Assembly: GCF_023074175.1 (NCBI RefSeq) | Contig: NZ_JADPKS010000169.1 | Location: 48,359-112,358 of the forward strand | Direction of reading: 5' to 3' | Length of the DNA stretch: 64,000 bases | Source: Bradyrhizobium sp. 139 | Lineage (GTDB): Bacteria > Pseudomonadota > Alphaproteobacteria > Rhizobiales > Xanthobacteraceae | Shown: positions 45,234 through 54,243 of the stretch, piece by piece | Numbering within the stretch: position 1 is the stretch's first letter | How the letters are laid out: every line of letters starts with the position of its first letter | Position numbers and translations under genes: made by a program | The notes under the pieces: model-generated | The model's database searches: none | What the model saw: only the letters and a program-made list of their open reading frames with translations | Told to the model about the DNA's origin: nothing

Positions 45234-46088
45234 TTACTCCGCGAGCGCCGGCGGCTTGCGCACGGAGGGATGCAGGCCGGATGGATCGACCACCATGCCG
45301 AACTCCTGAAGATTATGGGCGTGGCAGAGCTGATGCAGTGCAAAGGCCTGATCGATCGCGGCCGGCTGGCCCATCACGTCGACCGAGCGGTTCACCGCCT
45401 CCTTGGTCAGCTTCAATGCGAAGGATGGCTTTGCCGCGATCCTGCGCGCCAGCGCCAGCACGGATGATGACAGCTCCGCGCGCGGCACAATTTGGTTGAC
45501 CATGCCGAGCTGATGCGCCTCCTGCGCGCTCCAGCTATCGGCGGTGAACAGGAATTCCTTGGCCTTGCGCGGGCCGAGCTCCCAGGGATGCACGAACCAT
45601 TCGACGCCGCAGACGCCCATGGTCACCACGGGATCGCAGAACTGCGCATCGTCGCTGGCGACGATGAGGTCGCAGGCCCAGGCCAGCATCAGCCCGCCGG
45701 CGATGCATTTGCCGTGCACCTCCGCGATCATCGGCTTGGCGAGGTTACGCCACCGCCGCGTGATCTGGAGATAAATTTCCTGCTCGCGTGCGAAGCGGCC
45801 ATGTGCATTGGGTTCAGCAAAGCCGCCCCAATTTCCAATCGGCGGAAAATCGACACCCGCGGCATTCTTGCCGCCCGGACGCAGATCGTGGCCCGACGAG
45901 AAATGCGGGCCGTTGCCCGCGAGGATGATCACCTTGACCGTGTCGTCCTGCACCGCGGCGTCGAAGGCGGCATTGAGATCGTAGGTCATTTGCAGGTTCT
46001 GCGCGTTGCGCGCGTCGGGCCGGTTCATCACGACCCGTGTGATTGCCGGCTCCGGCCTCTCCACGAGGATGGTCTCGAACGAGGACAT
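45234..46088 (-). CDS. Enoyl-CoA hydratase/isomerase (crotonase family)
   Basis: The 284-residue protein starts at ATG 46088 with GGGGAAA upstream. Crotonase motifs include NRPDARNAQNLQM, the oxyanion segment GNGPHFSSGHDL and the second oxyanion segment KCIAGGLMLAWACDLIVASDDAQFCDP. An aspartate or histidine replaces one of the usual catalytic acids, so hydratase versus isomerase is undecided. It leads a three-gene operon with two acyl-CoA dehydrogenases (4-bp and 15-bp gaps), suggesting breakdown of an unusual acyl-CoA, perhaps branched or cyclic. Confidence 0.85.
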   Translation of the reverse strand: MSSFETILVERPEPAITRVVMNRPDARNAQNLQMTYDLNAAFDAAVQDDTVKVIILAGNGPHFSSGHDLRPGGKNAAGVDFPPIGNWGGFAEPNAHGRFAREQEIYLQITRRWRNLAKPMIAEVHGKCIAGGLMLAWACDLIVASDDAQFCDPVVTMGVCGVEWFVHPWELGPRKAKEFLFTADSWSAQEAHQLGMVNQIVPRAELSSSVLALARRIAAKPSFALKLTKEAVNRSVDVMGQPAAIDQAFALHQLCHAHNLQEFGMVVDPSGLHPSVRKPPALAE

Positions 46089-46262
46089 CGCGTTTCCCCT
46101 GGGCATTTCCGGTTTGATCTTGTTGTTTCGCTAAGTTGACTATGTCGGGCAGTGATAGGCAAGAGGCTTGCGTCAATCGGCTGCTTTTCGCGCCTTCAAG
46201 ACGTCTGGCGCCTCGCGTGCTCAATCTGATAGTTTGCGCCAGATTCCACCGGGAGAAATTTG

Positions 46263-46865
46263 ATGCGCAAGATCCTGACCGTGCTGGCGGCGCTGGCCTC
46301 GCTCAGCCTCACCAATTGCGGCTACAACGCGATCCAGAGCGAGGACGAGCGGATCAAGGCCAACTGGTCCGAGGTCGTGAACCAGTATCAGCGCCGCGCC
46401 GATCTCGTGCCCAACCTCGTCAATTCGGTGAAGGGCTTTGCGCAGCAGGAAAAGGACGTGCTGCTCGGCGTCACCAATGCCCGGGCCAAGGTCGGCAGCA
46501 TCCAGGCGACGCCCGAGGTGCTGAACGATCCCGCCGCCTTCCAGAAATTCCAGGCCGCCCAGGGCGAGCTCTCCAGCGCGCTGTCGCGGCTCCTGGTCGT
46601 CACCGAGAACTATCCTCAGCTCAAATCGGACGCGTTGTTCAAGGACCTGATGTCCCAGCTCGAGGGCACCGAGAACCGGATCACGGTGGCGCGCAACCGC
46701 TACATCAAGGCGGTGCAGGACTATAACGTCACCATCCGCTCGTTCCCGAGCAACCTCACCGCGATGATGTTCAGCTACAAGGAGAAGCCGAACTTCTCGG
46801 TCGAGAACGAGAAGGAAATCTCGACCGCGCCGAAGGTGGATTTCAATCCGGCGCCGTCGAAGTAG
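46263..46865 (+). CDS. lemA: LemA family lipoprotein
   Basis: The ATG at 46263 follows GGGAGAAA; a TTG one codon upstream is an alternative. The 200-residue protein has a lipoprotein signal with lipobox LTNC (C20) and then the LemA helical core: VNQYQRRADLVPNLVNSVKG, an EGTENRITVARNRYIKAVQDYN segment, and a C-terminal SFPSNLTAMMFSYKEKPNF. LemA proteins are membrane-associated helical bundles often co-encoded with TPM-domain proteins, as here. Their biochemical role is poorly known. The two TPM genes follow on the same strand, with a repeat element in between. Confidence 0.92.
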   Translation: MRKILTVLAALASLSLTNCGYNAIQSEDERIKANWSEVVNQYQRRADLVPNLVNSVKGFAQQEKDVLLGVTNARAKVGSIQATPEVLNDPAAFQKFQAAQGELSSALSRLLVVTENYPQLKSDALFKDLMSQLEGTENRITVARNRYIKAVQDYNVTIRSFPSNLTAMMFSYKEKPNFSVENEKEISTAPKVDFNPAPSK

Positions 46866-46899
46866 CACCGTAAGCTGAAAATGCGCACCATTCCCACCA

Positions 46900-47004
46900 C
46901 TGTCATTCCCCGCGAAGGCGGGGAATCCAGTACGTCGCGGCTTCTCCGCATCGCGCCGCCGTCTCTGGAATACTGGATCGCCCGGTCAAGCCGGACGATG
47001 ACAG
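46900..47004. repeat. CTGTCATTCCCCGC...GATGACAG intergenic repeat
   Basis: CTGTCAT at 46900-46906 and ATGACAG at 46998-47004 are inverted ends enclosing CCCCGCGAAGGCGGGGAATCCAG and TGGATCGCCCGGTCAAGCCGG. I recall it as an abundant repeat in Bradyrhizobium. Its right end contains the probable start codon of the following TPM gene. Confidence 0.75.
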
Positions 47005-47909
47005 CGAGGTTGTGGCGCGCTTGTTTTGCCTTCTCGCATGTTGCTCTCGTTGTCGCGCTCTTCCTCGCGATCGCGTCTGCTGCCTCGGCCGACGTCGCCG
47101 TACCGCAACTCACAGGTCGCGTGGTCGACCAGACCGGCACGCTTTCGAGCGCGGACGTCGCCGCGTTGTCGCAAAAGCTCCGTGACTTCGAGACGCGGAG
47201 GGGCAGCCAGGTCGCCGTCCTGATCGTGCCGACCACGGGCCCGGAGACGATCGAGCAGTTCTCGATCCGCGTTGGGGAAGCCTGGAAGGTCGGACGCAAG
47301 AAGGTCGACGACGGCGCGATCCTCGTCGTTGCCAAGAACGATCGGCATCTGCGGATCGAGGTCGGCTACGGCCTCGAGGGCGCGCTCACCGACGTCACCT
47401 CGCGCCGGATCATCGACGAGGTCATCACTCCAAAGTTCCGAACAGGAGACTTCGCCGGCGGCATCGCGGATGGCGTCGATCGCATGGTTCGCATCATCGA
47501 CGGCGAGCCTTTGCCGGTTCCCTCGCGCAGCGTAAATTTCGGCAATTTGGAAAACATCGGGGCGATCATCCCGGTCACGCTGTTTGCCTCATTCATCGTC
47601 GGCGGAATTCTGCGCACCTTGCTGGGGCAACTGCTGGGCTCGGTCGCGACCGGCAGCCTGATCGGTGTTTTGGCGTTGTTCTTTGTCGGATCTGTCGGCG
47701 TTGCCGTGATCGTCGGGTTCATCGGTTTCGTCCTGGCGTTCATCGCCGATCTTTTTCCGAAATCCACGGGCCCATCGCGCGGCGGGTCCTGGTCGAGCGG
47801 TTCCTCATCGGGCGGCGGCTGGAGCAGCGGTTCGTCGTCCAGCGATAGCGGCAGCTTCAGCGGCGGCGGCGGCAGCTTTGGCGGCGGCGGTGCCTCGGGG
47901 AGCTGGTAG
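46998..47909 (+). CDS. TPM-domain membrane protein (YgcG-like)
   Basis: The frame opens at 46881, but its first 39 residues are translated from a repeat element; I place the start at ATG 46998, giving a signal peptide (LVVALFLAIASAASA). The 303-residue protein has a TPM domain (VVDQTGTLSSADVAALSQKLRDFETRRGSQVAVLIVPTT ... GVGYGLEGALTD region), two or three membrane segments after about residue 185 and a Ser/Gly-rich tail. TPM proteins with LemA form a conserved envelope-associated module; some are linked to membrane-protein quality control. It is followed 3 bp later by a second TPM gene. Confidence 0.85.
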   Translation: MTARLWRACFAFSHVALVVALFLAIASAASADVAVPQLTGRVVDQTGTLSSADVAALSQKLRDFETRRGSQVAVLIVPTTGPETIEQFSIRVGEAWKVGRKKVDDGAILVVAKNDRHLRIEVGYGLEGALTDVTSRRIIDEVITPKFRTGDFAGGIADGVDRMVRIIDGEPLPVPSRSVNFGNLENIGAIIPVTLFASFIVGGILRTLLGQLLGSVATGSLIGVLALFFVGSVGVAVIVGFIGFVLAFIADLFPKSTGPSRGGSWSSGSSSGGGWSSGSSSSDSGSFSGGGGSFGGGGASGSW

Positions 47910-47912
47910 GTC

Positions 47913-48410
47913 ATGAGCATCAGGCGCATTGGCAGGCATCTGCTCCAGCATCATTGGCGGGCAAAGCGGGTGTTTCCGAAGAGCGTGCTCGATCGCATCG
48001 AGCAAACGACCAAGCGCAGCGAAGCCACCCATTCGGGTCAGGTCCGCTTCGTGGTCGAAGGTGCGCTCGACGGCGCACCGCTGTTCCGCAACCAGCCGGC
48101 CCGCGCGCGCGCGCTCGACGTGTTTTCGCATCTGCGTATCTGGGACACCGCGCACAACAACGGTGTCCTCATCTATCTCCTGCTCGCCGATCGCGATGTC
48201 GAAATCGTTGCCGATCGCGGCATCGACGCGAAGGTTGGGACCGAGCGTTGGGAGAGCATCTGCCGTGAGATGGAGGTCGAGTTCGGGTCAGGCCAGTTCG
48301 AGCGCGGCGTCATCAAGGGGATCGAGGCGGTGTCCCGGGAGTTGGCAAAGCACTTCCCGCCGCAAGGTCCGCATCGCAACGAGCTGCCGGACGCACCGGT
48401 GGTGATGTAG
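47913..48410 (+). CDS. TPM-domain protein, soluble
   Basis: The 165-residue protein has a TPM-type core (SVLDRIEQTTKRSEATHSGQVRFVVE, DVFSHLRIWDTAHNNGVLIYLLLADRDVEIVADRGIDAKVG, WESICREMEVEFGSGQFERGVIKGI) without signal peptide or transmembrane segment. It starts 3 bp after the larger TPM gene and therefore belongs to the lemA-TPM-TPM unit. The larger protein presumably supplies the membrane anchor. Confidence 0.85.
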   Translation: MSIRRIGRHLLQHHWRAKRVFPKSVLDRIEQTTKRSEATHSGQVRFVVEGALDGAPLFRNQPARARALDVFSHLRIWDTAHNNGVLIYLLLADRDVEIVADRGIDAKVGTERWESICREMEVEFGSGQFERGVIKGIEAVSRELAKHFPPQGPHRNELPDAPVVM

Positions 48411-48433
48411 CCCCGGCTGATAGCCCACACTCC

Positions 48434-48488
48434 GTCATTGCGAGCCAACGGGGCCGCGCTTTGCGCGGACCCGTTGGCTCGCAATGAC
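48434..48488. repeat. 55-nt perfect-arm hairpin repeat
   Basis: GTCATTGCGAGCCAACGGG at 48434-48452 is the exact inverse of 48470-48488. The loop itself holds CCGCGC-TTT-GCGCGG, so the whole forms one long stem with a single central mismatch. The GTCATTGCGAG start is familiar from Bradyrhizobium repeats. It lies between convergent genes and probably works as a two-way terminator. Confidence 0.75.
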
Positions 48489-48543
48489 GATGTGGAAGCG
48501 CCGTGCTCCGTTTTGCGAACAGGCACACGCGGCCGCACGCCCC

Positions 48544-49356
48544 CTAATCATCCAGCTTATTCAAATCCCGCACCGACTGCATGATCGGTTCGAAATTCGA
48601 GCGCGCATCCAACGCATCGAACAATTGCGCGGTGTCGTCCAGCAGACCGTGCGACCTCGCAATCGCGATGCGCACGTCTTGCTGTGGCGTATCCGACAGC
48701 CGCCCGTGTCCCGACAGCAGAATCTTGGTATCCAGCCCCTTGATGCGCTCCAGCGACTGGAGGTAGTCGGAGATGCTGCCCGAGCCGAACACGCCGCCCA
48801 TCACGCCGCCGGGCATCAGGGTGTCGGCGGCGAACAAAAGGCCCTTGTCCTGGTCGAACAGCGTGATGCAGGCCGAGGTGTGGCCCGGCGTGTGCATCAC
48901 GTTGAGGCGGAAATTGCCGAGATCGATCAAATTGCCTTCCTCGAGCCAGATGTCGACGTTGATCGGAACGTTTGGCTCGTTGAACATCTTTCGCAGCATC
49001 GAGAAATCGTCGCGCAGCATGATCTTGTTGGCGGCGAGGCGATGAGCCGCGATGAATGTGCGATGCCTATTGAAGTGCCAGGCGGCGCCGATGTGGTCGA
49101 GATGCTCGTGGCTCAGCACGACCATGTCGATCTTCTCCGGCGGGCAGCCGGCGAAGTTCAGGCATTCCACCATCGCCGGATAGTTCGATGACAGGCCGAC
49201 ATCGATCAGGATGCTGCGTGCCGAGCCGCGCACCAGATAGGCGTTGGCGGCGCGGTTGGAGAACCGGATCTGGTAGACGTTGTCCGCCGCCTGGATCAGC
49301 GAGCAGACGTCGTTCTTCATCAGGATCGGGAAGGCCGTCGGTTTGCGGTCGGTCAT
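48544..49356 (-). CDS. MBL-fold metallohydrolase
   Basis: The 270-residue protein has the metallo-beta-lactamase metal motif SHEHLDHIG (HxHxDH, about 82-90), a further histidine in MHTPGHTSACI, an aspartate in FAADTLMPGG and the final histidine in LSGHGRLSDT. It matches the broad glyoxalase-II-like/lactonase-like MBL group, with no signal peptide. Its ATG overlaps the stop of the cyclic-nucleotide-binding gene as ATGA, so the two are translationally coupled. The substrate is unknown; candidates include lactones, thioesters and phosphodiesters. Confidence 0.85.
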   Translation of the reverse strand: MTDRKPTAFPILMKNDVCSLIQAADNVYQIRFSNRAANAYLVRGSARSILIDVGLSSNYPAMVECLNFAGCPPEKIDMVVLSHEHLDHIGAAWHFNRHRTFIAAHRLAANKIMLRDDFSMLRKMFNEPNVPINVDIWLEEGNLIDLGNFRLNVMHTPGHTSACITLFDQDKGLLFAADTLMPGGVMGGVFGSGSISDYLQSLERIKGLDTKILLSGHGRLSDTPQQDVRIAIARSHGLLDDTAQLFDALDARSNFEPIMQSVRDLNKLDD

Positions 49357-49724
49357 GACTGCGCTGCCCGGTAAGTGACGGCGTTGGACGCACGCAGGCG
49401 CCTGGAGAGTGCGTCCATCACCATCAGCGCAAACGCCGGCTGCTGGCTGACGAGATAGACGAAGCGGGCGTGGTTGATCCTCATCACCTTCGTGTTCGGC
49501 GCCGCCGCGATCGCGGTCGCCGAGCGCGCGGAGCCGTCGATCACGGCCATCTCGCCGAAGAATTCGCCCTTGCCGAGTTTGATGACGCTGGTCTTGCTGG
49601 CGCCGCTGATCTTGGCGATCTCGACCTCGCCTTCGAGGACGACGAACAGCTCGCGTCCGGTCGAGCCCTCCTCGAAGATGACGTCATCGACACCAAACTC
49701 GTTGATGCACTTGTCGATCGCCAT
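49353..49724 (-). CDS. Cyclic-nucleotide-binding domain protein
   Basis: I start at ATG 49724 with GGGGGT upstream; the frame is open to 49958 but not coding-like. The 123-residue protein is almost entirely one cNMP-binding domain: FEEGSTGRELFVVLEGEVEI, LGKGEFFGEMAVIDGSARSATA with the glutamate (GEM) and arginine (ARSA) that contact the phosphate and ribose. There is no DNA-binding or kinase domain, so it cannot act as a Crp by itself. It is coupled to the MBL hydrolase, which it may regulate in response to cAMP or cGMP. Confidence 0.85.
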   Translation of the reverse strand: MAIDKCINEFGVDDVIFEEGSTGRELFVVLEGEVEIAKISGASKTSVIKLGKGEFFGEMAVIDGSARSATAIAAAPNTKVMRINHARFVYLVSQQPAFALMVMDALSRRLRASNAVTYRAAQS

Positions 49725-50001
49725 GATACCCCCAAGGACCGTCTGGAGCCCTTCTGGCTGACGGGACAGACATGTTAGCCGGGTAACAGGGGCGGGCAAA
49801 CAGCCTGTTCGGCGAGATCGTGGCCTGCCGCGGGGCAGCATCGGCTTACAATTTGTTGCGCGCCGCCACGCCGGTTCCACTTTCCGGGCCAAATTCGGCC
49901 CCGGATGAGTTCCTAAAACTTCGGTAAGCGGGTCCGAAGGTAAGGAATTCGCAAGCAATGAAAGTTACCAAAAGGTCAATCCAGACTGGAGTATTTGAGC
50001 C

Positions 50002-50997
50002 GTGAGCGAACCAATGCCCGAGCAGGCCGCCCAGGAAACTGCCGTCGAAGCCGCCGCTACCGCGCCGCAGGCCGTCGAGGCTGCCACGGCCAGCTTCGAA
50101 GCCCCCTCGATCGCCCCCGATCACGAGGCGCCGCCCAAGCCGGACGCCCCCAGGGTCGAGCCGCCCAAGATCGAGGCTTCAAGGATCGAAGTGCCGAAGT
50201 TCGGCGCCAAGCCTGAGGCCGAAGCCAAGGCCCGGATCACGCCCGAGACGAAGCCGGGCAAGCTCATCGTCATGGCGTCCTCGGAGCGCTCCTGGGAGCG
50301 CGAGGAGTTTGCCCCGCATGTGAAGGCGGACGAGGCGCGCGAGACCGGCGGCAAGCGCCGGCTGTCGGCGATGGCTGCGGTGGCGGCGATTGCTGCCACC
50401 GTCGGCGCCATCAGCGGCGCACTTGCGACCGTCGGCATGCTGCATTTCGCAGCCCCCGCGCCGGCGCAGGTCGCCGACACCAGCGCGCTGGATGCTTCTG
50501 TCGCCCGGATCGATGCCGATGTCGTCGCGCTGAAGGCCAACATCGAGCACACCTCCAAGACTGGCGTCAGTCAATTCAACCGGACCAACGACCGCCTCGA
50601 CAAGCTCGAGAAGGCGCAAGCCGAGCCGATAGCCAAAATCGCAAAACTGTCCGAGACCGTCGACAAGCTCCGCGCCGCGCCGCCCGCCGTTCCTGCGCAG
50701 GCCGCCGCAGCCGCCGCGAAGGAGACCACCGGCTCGATCGCGCCGACCCAGGTTGCGACGGCCGCGCCGGCTCCGGTCCCCGCCGCCCCCAAGACCGAGG
50801 TCGGCCGGTTGCCGATGGTCGAAGGCTGGGTGCTGCGCGAGGTCACCAACGGCGGTGCGCTGATCGAAGGCCGTGGGGGCCTTTACGAGGTCTATGCCGG
50901 CGACCCCATCCCGGGAGTGGGCCGCGTTGATGCGATCCGCCGCCAGGACGGCCGCTGGGTCGTCGTCACCAGCAAGGGCCTGATCGTCGCGCGCTGA
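50002..50997 (+). CDS. Hypothetical membrane-anchored protein with coiled coil
   Basis: The GTG at 50002 begins a 331-residue protein. Residues 1-110 are Ala/Pro/Glu-rich and likely disordered; a single membrane segment lies at about 121-146 (MAAVAAIAATVGAISGALATVGML), followed by a coiled-coil-like region (about 155-225) and an Ala-rich linker. The C-terminal 60 residues (VEGWVLREVTNGGALIEGRGGLYEVYAGDPIPGVGRVDAIRRQDGRWVVVTSKG) form a compact beta-rich domain seen in many Bradyrhizobium-type proteins. The topology suggests the cytosolic N-terminus and periplasmic coiled coil of an envelope-spanning factor. Family unnamed to me. A strong terminator follows. Confidence 0.6.
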   Translation: MSEPMPEQAAQETAVEAAATAPQAVEAATASFEAPSIAPDHEAPPKPDAPRVEPPKIEASRIEVPKFGAKPEAEAKARITPETKPGKLIVMASSERSWEREEFAPHVKADEARETGGKRRLSAMAAVAAIAATVGAISGALATVGMLHFAAPAPAQVADTSALDASVARIDADVVALKANIEHTSKTGVSQFNRTNDRLDKLEKAQAEPIAKIAKLSETVDKLRAAPPAVPAQAAAAAAKETTGSIAPTQVATAAPAPVPAAPKTEVGRLPMVEGWVLREVTNGGALIEGRGGLYEVYAGDPIPGVGRVDAIRRQDGRWVVVTSKGLIVAR

Positions 50998-51021
50998 GCG
51001 TTCGATATCCGATCTTCAAAG

Positions 51022-51053
51022 AGGCGCTTCACCACCATGTGAAGCGCCTTTTT
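51022..51053 (+). terminator. Rho-independent terminator
   Basis: AGGCGCTTCAC (51022-51032) pairs exactly with GTGAAGCGCCT (51039-51049) over a six-base loop, followed by five T residues. It ends the transcript of the 331-residue membrane protein gene. Confidence 0.9.
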
Positions 51054-51090
51054 GCTTGAATAGGCCGGCTTGCACGGTGTTACTGGAGAC

Positions 51091-52650
51091 ATGAGCCGCG
51101 CGTTGCGAATTCTCGTTGTCGCCGCCGCATTGTTGGGCGGCGCCGTTTCGCTTTTCGCAGCGGAGAACGCGCCGCTGACGCGCGGCACCGCGATCACCGA
51201 TCCCGGTCTCCTGCGCGAGCTCGACCAGCACGACGCGCTCACGATCTCCCGCTTGTTGTGGCCGGGGCGGAACGCGGACTTTCCGCTGACGACCGACCTG
51301 ATGTTTTCCTGGCTGCCGCAGCTCAAGCAAATTCCCGCCGCGATCGACGCGGAGTTCGACCGCTACATCGCCCGGCAGAAGGCGGCCTATCCGACCGAGA
51401 CCATCGGCGTCGGCGAAGGTTTTGACGTGCAGCTGTTCGACCGGGCCAATCTGAAAACCCGTGACACGCGCTTTGTCCTGGCGGGCATCATCAACCGCAT
51501 GGACCGCGCCTATGTCGCGGAAGACTCCTGCGGCGAGATCCGGCTGATCTATCGGCTGGCGCATTTCGAGACCAGGCCAGACGGCAGCAAGACCGCAACG
51601 CGGCTACCGATGACGCTCAATCTGGTGGTGAAAGCCAGGGATGCGCGCCAGACGGACGGGAGCGGCAAGCCCATGACCTGTGCCGAGGTTGCGCGGCGCT
51701 GGCTCGAGAATGGCGACTGGCAGGGCCTGATCGGCAGCAGCTTTGATCCCTACGACGCCATGCTCGATCGCATCGAGACCGATATCCAGATCTCCATCGC
51801 GGCGAAATCGGCGCTGCACGATTTCCGCGCCGACTATCTGCTCAAAGTGTTCAAGTATGACGCCGCCAGGAAGCGGTTCGAGGAATCGACGCTGGAGAAC
51901 CAGATCGACCGCGACAGGATCCTCGCCGACGACGCGCTCCGGCGCGACTTCAGGGACTGGCTGCTCGCGCCCGACCATCTTCGCGAGTTCGATCGCGGCA
52001 CGGTGCTGATCCCTGAAAAATTCCTGGCCAAGGCCGCGGTGGTGCCAACGCCCGCCGGCCTCGACGCTTCGTCGTTGCAGCCGGAGTTCGGCATGATGCA
52101 AGGAGAAGGAACAGGGGAGGGCAGAGACAATAAGGGCGAGCCGGTCTTCACCGACAATGACGTGGTCGGCGCCCTGAAGCAGGCGGCGGCGCATGGCATC
52201 GATATGCAGAACATCCGCTCGGTCGCGGGCTTCCAGCGCCGCCTCAACGACGTCACCTGTGCCGGCTGCCATCAGACCCGCGGTATCGGCGGCTTCCATT
52301 TCCCGGGCGTCGACTGGCTTGCGGACAAGCCGTCCAATTCCAACATCGTGCCAGCCTCGCCGCATTTCTTCGGTGACCAGCTCCGCCGCCGCGATATCCT
52401 GACCGCATTCGCCGCGGGCAAACGCCCTGATTTCTCACGCGGATTTGCCAGCCGGCCGCAGACTCGCGGCGGCAGCGAACTGGCCAGCACCGAATATCAG
52501 GATGGCTGGGGCGCCCATTGTTCCCTGCAAAATGCAGGATCGGGAACGCTGGATAAGAGTTTTACGTCATGGAGCTGTGCTAAGGGTCTCGCCTGTCAGG
52601 CTGCCGCGGCCTCGAGCCGCATCGGCATGTGCTTCATCAAGACGCGCTAA
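51091..52650 (+). CDS. Exported protein with single CxxCH heme motif, unknown function
   Basis: The ATG at 51091 has GGAG four bases upstream and is preferred to an upstream start at 51070. The 519-residue protein has a signal peptide (about 1-24, ending SLFAAEN), a long region of unknown fold, and CAGCH (C390, C393, H394) near residue 390, which would bind one c-type heme after export. Downstream are further cysteines (AHCSLQN, SWSCAKGLACQ, GMCF) that could form disulfides. Its arrangement does not match a cytochrome I know. A 54-residue membrane protein gene follows 17 bp after the stop. Confidence 0.65.
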   Translation: MSRALRILVVAAALLGGAVSLFAAENAPLTRGTAITDPGLLRELDQHDALTISRLLWPGRNADFPLTTDLMFSWLPQLKQIPAAIDAEFDRYIARQKAAYPTETIGVGEGFDVQLFDRANLKTRDTRFVLAGIINRMDRAYVAEDSCGEIRLIYRLAHFETRPDGSKTATRLPMTLNLVVKARDARQTDGSGKPMTCAEVARRWLENGDWQGLIGSSFDPYDAMLDRIETDIQISIAAKSALHDFRADYLLKVFKYDAARKRFEESTLENQIDRDRILADDALRRDFRDWLLAPDHLREFDRGTVLIPEKFLAKAAVVPTPAGLDASSLQPEFGMMQGEGTGEGRDNKGEPVFTDNDVVGALKQAAAHGIDMQNIRSVAGFQRRLNDVTCAGCHQTRGIGGFHFPGVDWLADKPSNSNIVPASPHFFGDQLRRRDILTAFAAGKRPDFSRGFASRPQTRGGSELASTEYQDGWGAHCSLQNAGSGTLDKSFTSWSCAKGLACQAAAASSRIGMCFIKTR

Positions 52651-52667
52651 ACCGATTTGGATGACCC

Positions 52668-52832
52668 ATGACTGATACCAGTGACGCCAACAAGGAGCGC
52701 AATCGCGAGATCGCGCGCAATGAGGAAGCCAAGCAGGTCACCGGCAGCATCCGCGTGAGCACCTGGGCGGTCGCAGTGGTCGTCATGGTCGGAGGGATTT
52801 TGTTCACGCTTGGCTGGCTGGCGTTGCGGTAA
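52668..52832 (+). CDS. Small single-pass membrane protein, 54 residues
   Basis: ATG 52668 to TAA 52830-52832 encodes a hydrophilic, charged N-terminus (NKERNREIARNEEAKQ) and one membrane segment (about residues 31-53, VSTWAVAVVVMVGGILFTLGWLAL). It starts 17 bp after the heme-motif protein gene, so co-expression is likely. It has the look of a small membrane-anchored accessory protein. No Shine-Dalgarno is strong, so confidence is moderate. Confidence 0.55.
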   Translation: MTDTSDANKERNREIARNEEAKQVTGSIRVSTWAVAVVVMVGGILFTLGWLALR

Positions 52833-52926
52833 CTGCGCTTTCTTTCGTCATGCCAGGGCTTGTCCCGGCACCACGCGAAGCGACGGGATACGTTGCCGAT
52901 TGTTATACCGAGATGGTCCCGCGCCC

Positions 52927-54132
<1,206 letters not shown>

Positions 54133-54243
54133 CGCGGCGCCGCTCCCTCGGTCTTGTCGTTTCCCGCGCGCTGGAATTGGCGCGGGCACATCATGGGAGC
54201 ATTAGACTGATGTTTCGGTGGGATGCAACGCTCCTCGCGGGCC

